A stretch of 6,510 nucleotides of DNA from an uncultured Acidimicrobiales bacterium (GTDB taxonomy: Bacteria > Actinomycetota > Acidimicrobiia > Acidimicrobiales > SZUA-35), in contig CALJAE010000016.1 of assembly GCA_938028175.1 (NCBI GenBank), positions 1 to 6,510 of the forward strand, given 5' to 3'. Positions 1-5,098 of the stretch are shown here, in pieces (position 1 is the first letter of the stretch; the number at the start of each line of letters is the position of its first letter). Made by a program: the position numbers and the translations under genes. The notes under the pieces are model-generated. The model searched no databases and was not told the DNA's origin. It saw only the letters and a program-made list of their open reading frames with translations.

Positions 1-180
1 CACTACCGCGCTGGTCATCTGGCTTTGGATGGCGACGCAGTGGTCGAAACTTTTGGAGAAGACTCTTCTCATCAAATCAACTCGTTCGCGAAAGCTAACT
101 GCCTAGTTGAACTACGTGAAGCTCGGGACTACAAAGTAGGGGATCTTGTGGTCGTTCATTTACTCAACAGCTGTTTGTGA
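1..180 (+). CDS. moeA: MoeA C-terminus (molybdopterin molybdotransferase), 5' part outside window
   Basis: The frame is open from base 1 to a TGA at 178-180 and gives 59 residues. They match the end of MoeA, the enzyme that inserts molybdate into adenylylated molybdopterin in the last step of molybdenum cofactor synthesis. What can be seen is the SSHQINSFAKANCLVEL segment (the family has SH-LSSLA-ANALI at this place) followed by a short loop and KVGDLVVVHLL (family: GE-VEV-LL). This is the small beta-barrel domain IV that closes the protein. The catalytic domain III lies outside the window and cannot be judged. The gene precedes moaC on the same strand with a 65-nt gap, which fits a cofactor operon. 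I am fairly sure of the family; a MoeA-like gephyrin-type paralogue cannot be excluded from the tail alone. Confidence 0.85.
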   Translation, partial: HYRAGHLALDGDAVVETFGEDSSHQINSFAKANCLVELREARDYKVGDLVVVHLLNSCL

Positions 181-245
181 AGACCTCGGTCTGAGTTGTT
201 TGAAGAAGCCTGCGCAGCACGGTTACTTGGTCTAAGTTTATATAC

Positions 246-794
246 ATGCAAGATCGAGAATTAACACACATCGACCCCTTGGGCCGTGCTCGAATGGTCG
301 ATGTCTCACCTAAGGAGCCTTCGCACAGGCGAGCGTTGGCACGCTCACGTGTCTACATGAGCCCCGAAACCACATCTCTAGTGGCAAAGGGAGCTGTAAA
401 TAAGGGTGATGTTATTTCGGTAGCCCGAGTGGCTGGCATTCAGGCCGCAAAAAGTACGTCTGGCCTATTGCCTCTGTGTCATACAGTTTTAATCGGAGCG
501 ATCACGATTAGTTTCGATTTGAAAGACGACTACATCGAAGTTGAGGCAACAGTTGACAGTGTCGGAAGAACTGGAGTCGAAATGGAGGCCCTGACGGCCT
601 GTTCTGTTGCATCCCTAACGATCTATGACATGTGTAAATCAGTCGATAGAAATATTGTAATTGGTGAAATTGCTTTGTGGGAGAAGACTGGCGGAGCAAG
701 GGGCCCTTACCGTCGTGAGAAGGATGTACAGCAGAGTGGTGACCGTAGTTCGGTTGTTTCGGAACAGGGTCGGTCTAATCCTGGAGCGGAGTAG
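246..794 (+). CDS. moaC: MoaC, cyclic pyranopterin monophosphate synthase
   Basis: 182 residues. MoaC converts the 3',8-cyclo-GTP product of MoaA into cyclic pyranopterin monophosphate, the first stable intermediate of molybdenum cofactor synthesis; it is cytosolic and usually hexameric. Family hallmarks are all present: LTHID near the start, MVDVS (17-21), NKGDV with K53, RVAGIQAAK (61-69), LPLCH (75-79), GVEMEALTA (110-118) and LTIYDMCK (124-131), with the active-site residues K53, H79, E112, E114, D128 and K131. The normally proline residue after LPLCH is threonine here. The last ~25 residues are a polar, low-complexity tail beyond the usual end of the family. ATG 246 is chosen because LTHID lies at the same distance from the start as in E. 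coli MoaC and no ATG/GTG/TTG exists upstream in frame. No Shine-Dalgarno sequence precedes it. It follows moeA and is followed after 7 nt by a small membrane protein gene. Confidence 0.95.
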   Translation: MQDRELTHIDPLGRARMVDVSPKEPSHRRALARSRVYMSPETTSLVAKGAVNKGDVISVARVAGIQAAKSTSGLLPLCHTVLIGAITISFDLKDDYIEVEATVDSVGRTGVEMEALTACSVASLTIYDMCKSVDRNIVIGEIALWEKTGGARGPYRREKDVQQSGDRSSVVSEQGRSNPGAE

Positions 795-801
795 GTAGAA
801 A

Positions 802-1233
802 GTGTTCGGCTGGAAGTCACAAACTATATTCCAGAAGAGGCGTCAGGTTTTGTTTGGGCTTGGACTGTCGAGTGTCTATGCACTGTTTGCGGCGATAGCG
901 TTTCGAGGGGTGGCTGTGGCAGTGTTGAGTCTGAATCTCGTCTTGGTCGTCTACACAATTACTCGGGCGTATCTCGTTGGTCGTAGACTCGTTGCAACTG
1001 ATCTCGAGATTGAACAAATCGTTGAAGATCCAGTGGCACCCATTGTCTTGCAGCAAATCGTACAGCCTGAGCTGGATAAGGGAGAGCGCCTTGGCTACGA
1101 AGAAAAGCAAAGACTTGAGATGCTAATGCCAAAGCCTCGAGTGGTTCCAGTAGAGCATTTGCCGTTTGTGCCTGCAGATCGACAGAACGCGAAGCGAGAG
1201 GCCCGTCGTCGACAAAGGCTTAGAGCTTCTTAA
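802..1233 (+). CDS. hypothetical small membrane protein, two transmembrane segments
   Basis: 143 residues from a GTG start, with GGAG at 788-791 ten nucleotides upstream. I do not recognise a family. A basic N-terminus (K5, K12, R13, R14) leads into two hydrophobic stretches at about 16-32 and 36-53, separated by a very short turn, so both ends should lie in the cytoplasm by the positive-inside rule. The rest is a soluble tail of about 85 residues with a short charged helix-like part (90-108), a proline-rich stretch (110-124) and a strongly basic end (KREARRRQRLR, 131-141). The gene begins 7 nt after the moaC stop and is probably co-transcribed with it. That does not make it a cofactor gene: nothing in the protein points to molybdopterin. 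Its stop lies 9 nt from the convergent M23 gene. Confidence 0.75.
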   Translation: MFGWKSQTIFQKRRQVLFGLGLSSVYALFAAIAFRGVAVAVLSLNLVLVVYTITRAYLVGRRLVATDLEIEQIVEDPVAPIVLQQIVQPELDKGERLGYEEKQRLEMLMPKPRVVPVEHLPFVPADRQNAKREARRRQRLRAS

Positions 1234-1242
1234 CCGAGGATC

Positions 1243-2385
1243 TTAGAAATCGATATAGTTCTGAGGATTCTCAGGGTTACCGTTGTTTCTTACTTCGAAG
1301 TGGAGGTGAGCTCCGGTAACGTTACCGCTTGCGCCAACTAGGCCGACCCGCTCACGTCCGAGAATATCCTGTCCGTCAGAGACCTGGATTGAAGAGAGGT
1401 GAGCGTAAAGAGTGGTAATGCCCTCGCCATGGTCGATGATTACAGTATTGCCGTAACCACGTTGAACCCCTGCGAAGATTACTCGTCCTTTACCTGCTGC
1501 CGTAATTGGGGCGCCCGAGCAGCTTCCGGAAGCTGGGCATAGGTCGATTCCAGCGTGCAAGCGTTGACTTCCATAAATTGGGTGGACGCGGTATCCGAAG
1601 GAAGAGGTAATTCTCGTTGAAGCCAGTGGATTGTCAAGTTCACCGTCGACTGAAAGAGCGAACCCTTGTCGTTCTTCGATCAGTGCTCTAAGTTCGTCAT
1701 CAAGTTGTTCTGAGGCTATTGCTTCGGCTTGTAGATCATCAAGTCGAGTTCTAACTTGAGAGTAGAGCTCTTGTTGCGTCGCCTGTTGTTCTACAAGTTG
1801 AGCTTCTTTTTCTTCTTGTACCTCGATGTTCTCGAGACGGATTTCACGTGCTCTTTCTAGCGAGAAGTCAACAAGTTCACGTTGTTGTGTTAGGGACTCG
1901 AGCTCGGCAATTAACTCGGCCCGTGTTCGTTGAACTCCACTCAAAAGAGTTTCGGCTCTTACTCGGTCTGTGGCTGAGGTTGCGTCCAAGCTGTTGTTAG
2001 CGTCTTGGTCCGAAAGGACGTAGCCCTCAACTGCTGCATCTTCAAGCTCTAGTGCAAGCTGTCGGATCTGTGCATCAATCAGAGACTTTTGTTCCTCGGT
2101 CTCTTCGATCGTAAGCTCGCTCTTATTTACTAGCCGACGAGCGTCCTCTAAGTCCGCTTGTAATTGCTGTAGCTCTCTGGTGATTACATCTAGCTCTGCA
2201 ACAATGGCATCTTCTCTGTCGGCTTGGCGTCTGAATTCATCGGCCAAGTCAGATTGGGCTGCGGCCACGCCAGATAAGCCTACGACAAAGGCTATAGATA
2301 GGAGGGTGGTTAAACGTAGTTTAGTGAACACGCGTCTGAATAGCCTAGAGGTTGATTCAACTATCTCAAACTTGGTGTTAGTCAC
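1243..2385 (-). CDS. secreted coiled-coil M23 peptidoglycan endopeptidase
   Basis: 380 residues from GTG 2385. The frame is also open to a TTG at 2457 (404 residues), but GTG 2385 has an AGAAGG ribosome binding site 9 nt upstream while TTG 2457 has none. Residues 1-43 form a signal peptide: basic stretch around R14-R24, hydrophobic core 25-40, and an AAA-QS cleavage site after about 43. Residues ~44-240 are a long Glu/Gln/Leu-rich coiled coil. The C-terminus (about 258-378) is a LytM/M23 zinc peptidase domain with RITSSFGYRVHPIYG, H277 and D281 (HAGIDL), H329 (YAHLS) and H360-x-H362 (HLHFEV). All zinc and catalytic positions are present, so it should be an active hydrolase cutting peptidoglycan cross-bridges outside the membrane, unlike the degenerate EnvC/NlpD activators of similar layout. 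Two cysteines, C283 and C289, lie just after the HAGID motif. A role in division or wall remodelling is inferred from the architecture. Confidence 0.9.
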   Translation of the reverse strand: MTNTKFEIVESTSRLFRRVFTKLRLTTLLSIAFVVGLSGVAAAQSDLADEFRRQADREDAIVAELDVITRELQQLQADLEDARRLVNKSELTIEETEEQKSLIDAQIRQLALELEDAAVEGYVLSDQDANNSLDATSATDRVRAETLLSGVQRTRAELIAELESLTQQRELVDFSLERAREIRLENIEVQEEKEAQLVEQQATQQELYSQVRTRLDDLQAEAIASEQLDDELRALIEERQGFALSVDGELDNPLASTRITSSFGYRVHPIYGSQRLHAGIDLCPASGSCSGAPITAAGKGRVIFAGVQRGYGNTVIIDHGEGITTLYAHLSSIQVSDGQDILGRERVGLVGASGNVTGAHLHFEVRNNGNPENPQNYIDF

Positions 2386-2394
2386 AAGAGCCCG

Positions 2395-2400
2395 CCTTCT
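2395..2400 (-). promoter_or_regulatory. ribosome binding site of the M23 gene
   Basis: On the minus strand AGAAGG lies 9 nt before GTG 2385. It is the only Shine-Dalgarno-like site near the three possible starts (TTG 2457, GTG 2385, GTG 2331), and it decides the start used here. Confidence 0.55.
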
Positions 2401-2485
2401 TGTTTGTATATACAACTTTACCACGTAAATCTCGCCAAATACATGCCTGAGCCGCAAGGACTAGGATATTGCTGGGTAGTTTTCA

Positions 2486-2491
2486 ATTATC
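2486..2491 (-). promoter_or_regulatory. possible -10 box for the M23 gene
   Basis: Minus-strand GATAAT differs from TATAAT by one base. No TTGACA-like -35 box is seen at 16-18 nt. It would give a leader of roughly 95 nt to GTG 2385. A second candidate is the TATATA inside the palindrome at 2404-2415, which would give a very short leader. Weak evidence for either. Confidence 0.2.
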
Positions 2492-2500
2492 GTGTAAGGA

Positions 2501-2559
2501 CGCTTTTGGCGGCTGATCTCAAAATATTTTGAAAAAGTTTTTCCCAACGCCAAATAGCG
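2501..2559. repeat. imperfect inverted repeat enclosing two AT palindromes
   Basis: The left arm CGCTTTTGGCG (2501-2511) pairs over all 11 bases with the right arm CGCCAAATAGCG (2548-2559) if T2555 bulges out. The 36-nt interior holds two abutting AT palindromes: CAAAATATTTTG (2520-2531, perfect) and AAAAAGTTTTT (2532-2542, perfect around a central G). It sits between divergent genes, so it is not an obvious terminator of either. An operator, a cruciform-prone promoter element or a structured leader or small RNA are all possible; none is shown. Confidence 0.5.
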
Positions 2560-2615
2560 CTTATGAGTGGGCGGTTCCGAGACCAGGATATTTAGTACCC
2601 ATAACAAGCATGATC

Positions 2616-2621
2616 TAGAAT
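2616..2621 (+). promoter_or_regulatory. possible -10 box for the acidic membrane protein gene
   Basis: TAGAAT differs from TATAAT by one base. Transcription would begin near 2628, leaving a leader of about 120 nt to TTG 2749 or 58 nt to TTG 2686. There is no clear -35 box at 17 nt, so this is tentative. Confidence 0.25.
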
Positions 2622-2732
2622 GTGTTGCGACAAGCTAGTAATAGCAACTAGAAGCTTTAGCAAGTTATGACAACTTTCCAGCTAATTGTCTGATGATGCA
2701 ACCGGAGAAAATCCCTCCTATTCTGCTTATAC

Positions 2733-2739
2733 AGGGAGG
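2733..2739 (+). promoter_or_regulatory. strong ribosome binding site before TTG 2749
   Basis: AGGGAGG lies 9 nt before TTG 2749, the best Shine-Dalgarno match in the window. It lies inside the reading frame opened by TTG 2686, which itself has no such site, and so it favours the downstream start. Confidence 0.55.
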
Positions 2740-2748
2740 TTCGGAGAG

Positions 2749-3954
2749 TTGACAAAGCGCATTTTAGGTGGATTGTTCGTACTAATTGCAGTTGGAGCCT
2801 TAGGAGTCATTGTTGCGGGGGCAGTGGCTGAAGGAGACCAGCTGTTTGTCCGCTTCTTGACTGCTGTCGTTGTGGCCGCTCTAGGACTCTATGTTGTAAG
2901 CGATCTAAGACTTCAGGCCAGTAAGGCCTCTTCTCAAGCTACCGGTATAGAAAAACGAGGGGTATTCGAGTACGAAGAAACCTCAGATTATCTTGCGGAT
3001 CTAAGTCAGAATGTTGCCGATGAGCGAGAGCTCGAGTCTGTTGGGGCCTCATACGGCTCTTCGGGATCTGTTGGCTATGACTTGGCAGAGCTTGAGGAAC
3101 TACGCGAATCACTGAACGATCTAGAGAATGAAGGCGACATTTTTTCTAGCCCGACCGTTTCGAATAATGATGATCTAGTAGCTCTAGTAGCCGACGAGCC
3201 AAATCAAGCTGACACCCTGGATCAGTTCGCATGGCCAAATCTAAGCTCTGAATCAAAGAACTCAGGTGCCGATGACGTTGAGAGTCTCGATTCAACCGAC
3301 GATCTTGTAACGCCAGAGGAGACAGCTACTGGCGTTGTGCCAGAACCAACCATTGATCCTCCTGTGGTCGATGTGGCCGAAACTGAGCCGGTAGCTCAAG
3401 AAGCTTTAGACTCTGAGCAATACCCTGACGGTGCGTTCTCAGAATGGACACCATCGGCTGATTTGATTGAAGAAGAGATTGCAGTCGATGTGTCAGAGTC
3501 AACGTTGGTCAGCTCGCCACAAGACGTCGACACCGAAGACAGCTTGGTCGATCTGAGTGTTGAACCAGTCAAAGCAACACCTGAGGTCGTGGACCTTCGG
3601 GAAGTTATCGATCTTAGGGAAGGCGAGAATCTAGAGTTCGATGAGAGCCTAGAAGAAGCTATTCAACTTGGTGAGACTACGGTTGTTAATACGCTGATGG
3701 ATCAAGGAATGTTGTCTACAGAAGGCGAAATTACTGATCGTGATGTAAGAACCATGGTTTATGTAGCATTCACGTCCAATGAACTAAGAAAGCTCATTAA
3801 GGCCGGAGGTGTTCCTGGTGGAGAAAATGCAGAACTTGAACTCGGGCCGGTTGAGCTTTTTGATGAGTCTGCGCACACACCTGCACCAAAGATTCTGTAC
3901 CAGGCTGCAGTCAGCGAACAACCAATACTGCCCGAGGTTACGACCGAGAGCTAG
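2749..3954 (+). CDS. hypothetical membrane-anchored protein with long acidic region
   Basis: 401 residues from TTG 2749, chosen because of the AGGGAGG site upstream. The alternative is TTG 2686 (422 residues, directly after an in-frame TAA, no Shine-Dalgarno). I recognise no family. The N-terminus has K3/R4 followed by two hydrophobic segments at about 5-27 and 32-51 with a short acidic loop, a hairpin anchor that should leave both ends in the cytoplasm. Residues ~70-290 are very acidic and rich in Ser/Val/Pro, probably disordered, with few basic residues. At 280-291 the motif VVDLRE-VIDLRE stands in tandem. Residues ~300-353 look like a small helical domain (SLEEAIQLGETTVVNTLMDQ, then a second charged helix ending RKLIKAGG), and the end is proline-rich. 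This layout suggests a membrane-tethered scaffold or adaptor with a C-terminal binding domain; that is inference. The next gene on the same strand also has a V-L-D-L-R motif. Confidence 0.75.
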   Translation: MTKRILGGLFVLIAVGALGVIVAGAVAEGDQLFVRFLTAVVVAALGLYVVSDLRLQASKASSQATGIEKRGVFEYEETSDYLADLSQNVADERELESVGASYGSSGSVGYDLAELEELRESLNDLENEGDIFSSPTVSNNDDLVALVADEPNQADTLDQFAWPNLSSESKNSGADDVESLDSTDDLVTPEETATGVVPEPTIDPPVVDVAETEPVAQEALDSEQYPDGAFSEWTPSADLIEEEIAVDVSESTLVSSPQDVDTEDSLVDLSVEPVKATPEVVDLREVIDLREGENLEFDESLEEAIQLGETTVVNTLMDQGMLSTEGEITDRDVRTMVYVAFTSNELRKLIKAGGVPGGENAELELGPVELFDESAHTPAPKILYQAAVSEQPILPEVTTES

Positions 3955-4007
3955 TAGTGCTTACAGAGCCGACAGCGAGTATCCCCGTTTTATAAATTGA
4001 AAAATAG

Positions 4008-4013
4008 TATGAT
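4008..4013 (+). promoter_or_regulatory. -10 box for the 203-residue membrane protein gene
   Basis: TATGAT (one mismatch to TATAAT) lies in an AT-rich stretch (3988-4015) after the preceding gene. The expected start of transcription is near 4020. If so, the GTG at 4016 is outside the mRNA and ATG 4037 becomes the start. No good -35 box is seen. Confidence 0.4.
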
Positions 4014-4022
4014 TTGTGGCAT

Positions 4023-4027
4023 GGGAG
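4023..4027 (+). promoter_or_regulatory. ribosome binding site before ATG 4037
   Basis: GGGAG lies 9 nt before ATG 4037. It supports this start over GTG 4016, which has no Shine-Dalgarno and falls at or before the expected transcription start. Confidence 0.5.
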
Positions 4028-4036
4028 TGCGCGCAA

Positions 4037-4648
4037 ATGTCTGTTGGGTCTGAGAAGCAGTTAGATACAGAGGTTCATCTGTACGCCAGTAAGCAAGGTT
4101 TTGCGTTAACGCTGTTCGGTTACCTCTTTGCCGGAGCTTCGTTGTTGCAACTGTTGTTTGACTCAGGCCACGTCTTGAATCAATGGATTTGGGCACTCGT
4201 AGGCCCTGGAGTTGCATTTCAGGCGGTTAAATTGGCTCGAGAGATGCATCCAAATGTGCAAGTTGGGATCTACGGAAGGGTGCTGGTCGGGGCACTATTT
4301 GGGTGTGGAGTTATCGCATTCGCCGTGCGCGAGGTCTGGGTAGTTCCAACTGCTTTGGTCGTAATAGCAACCATTATTGGGCTTATGGCCTGGTTAGAAG
4401 AGAATCCCGTTGGGATGACCGGGGCGATCTCGGTTTGTCTCCTGGGGGCTGGTACATCTATTGCAGCCTACGCAGATTCAACTGTCCTTAGCTACGGTCT
4501 AATTGCCGTTATGTTGTTGGCAGTAGAACCGTTGATGGAACGAGTTGGCTCTGAGCTGATAGATGAAGACATAGTGCTCGACTTGCGATCAGAAGATGTG
4601 CCGCCTGAGCCAACAGCTTTAAGCCAGGTTGCTGCCTCGAAAGCTTAG
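4037..4648 (+). CDS. hypothetical multi-pass membrane protein
   Basis: 203 residues from ATG 4037 (210 if GTG 4016 were used; the ribosome binding site and -10 box favour ATG). I do not recognise a family. After a polar N-terminus of about 20 residues there are six hydrophobic segments at roughly 21-41, 47-64, 80-97, 101-119, 127-145 and 150-166, with only short loops, so the protein is almost wholly in the membrane. The C-terminal ~37 residues are acidic and proline-containing, with VLDLR at 180-184, recalling the VVDLRE/VIDLRE pair in the upstream gene's protein. No transporter, enzyme or channel signature is seen. It lies 82 nt after the preceding stop, with its own likely promoter, and its stop codon overlaps the convergent yqeY-type gene. 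A shared function with its upstream neighbour is possible but inferred only from the motif and position. Confidence 0.75.
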   Translation: MSVGSEKQLDTEVHLYASKQGFALTLFGYLFAGASLLQLLFDSGHVLNQWIWALVGPGVAFQAVKLAREMHPNVQVGIYGRVLVGALFGCGVIAFAVREVWVVPTALVVIATIIGLMAWLEENPVGMTGAISVCLLGAGTSIAAYADSTVLSYGLIAVMLLAVEPLMERVGSELIDEDIVLDLRSEDVPPEPTALSQVAASKA

Positions 4649-5094
4649 CCAGCCAACATTGACTTAACGAGGTCAGCGACAGCTTTACCATCTGCTCGTC
4701 CTTCGACCTGAGGCTTAATTAGTTTCATGGTGGCGCCCATGTCTGCCGGACTAGAAAAGCCGTTGTCGGCAATCGTGCTTTCGATTATTTGGGAAAGTTC
4801 TTCAGGTGTAAGGGGCTCTGGGAGGAACTCACCGATCACTTTAAGTTCAGCTTGCTCTGCCTCGACCATTTCATCTCGGCCAGCTTCTGTGAAAGCGGCA
4901 ATCGACTCTTTCCTCTTCTTTGCCTCAGAGTTAAGGACAGCTATTACATCAGAGTCCTCGAGGCTGGTAGCTGACTTTCCAGATGTGGATTTGATTTGCA
5001 TCGCAGCGACAATGGATCGAAGGGTCTTGAGGCGATCAGCGTCTCGAGCCTTCATCGCAGTTTTCATTTCGGACCGTATTTGTTCTTCAATCAT
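4645..5094 (-). CDS. yqeY: GatB/YqeY domain-containing protein
   Basis: 149 residues, the usual length for a free-standing YqeY protein. The family shares its fold with the C-terminal tRNA-binding part of GatB, a subunit of the amidotransferase that makes Gln-tRNA(Gln) and Asn-tRNA(Asn); the role of the stand-alone protein is not settled. Visible family blocks are the N-terminal helix (MIEEQIRSEMKTAMKARD) with LKTLRSIVAAM, the KKRKESIAAFTEAGR block (59-73), EQAELKVIGEFLPEPLTPEEL (80-100) and DMGATMKLIKPQVEGRADGK (118-137) with the closing KAVADLV helix. It starts with ATG 4 nt after the stop of the M50 peptidase gene, so it is probably translated from the same mRNA. AGGA stands only 2 nt before the ATG, too close to be a normal ribosome binding site, so translational coupling is likely. 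Its TAA overlaps the TAG of the facing gene. Confidence 0.93.
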   Translation of the reverse strand: MIEEQIRSEMKTAMKARDADRLKTLRSIVAAMQIKSTSGKSATSLEDSDVIAVLNSEAKKRKESIAAFTEAGRDEMVEAEQAELKVIGEFLPEPLTPEELSQIIESTIADNGFSSPADMGATMKLIKPQVEGRADGKAVADLVKSMLAG

Positions 5095-5098
5095 GGTC

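Larger units (their letters stand above)
2386..2748. promoter_or_regulatory. divergent intergenic region, 363 nt
   Basis: This gap separates the minus-strand M23 gene from the plus-strand gene at 2749 and must hold the promoters of both. It contains an imperfect inverted repeat at 2501-2559 (listed separately), a plus-strand TAGAAT box at 2616-2621, a minus-strand GATAAT box at 2491-2486, a 12-bp palindrome TTGTATATACAA at 2404-2415 close to the M23 start, and the octamer AGGATATT twice in the same orientation (2463-2470 and 2585-2592). I see no convincing gene in it. The frame of the downstream gene is open from TTG 2686, so 2686-2748 may be coding if that start is used. Confidence 0.5.

Noticed and set aside
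181..192. Small hairpin AGACC-TC-GGTCT directly after the moeA stop, as a terminator
   Set aside because: The loop is only 2 nt and no T-run follows, so a terminator is not supported.
2180..2428. 82-codon open frame on the plus strand opposite the M23 gene start
   Set aside because: It runs antisense to the signal peptide and coiled coil and shows no recognisable domain; it is best explained as a shadow.
1243..2457. TTG 2457 as the start of the M23 protein
   Set aside because: No ribosome binding site, and it would add 24 residues before an already long signal-peptide N-region. It cannot be ruled out fully.
2563..2595. Ten-codon ORF (ATG 2563 to TAG 2595) in the divergent region
   Set aside because: No ribosome binding site and a composition no different from chance; too short to support.
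3175..3192. Tandem 9-bp near-repeat CTAGTAGCT/CTAGTAGCC
   Set aside because: Only two units, coding for LVA-LVA in a low-complexity acidic stretch; no sign of a mobile or regulatory repeat.
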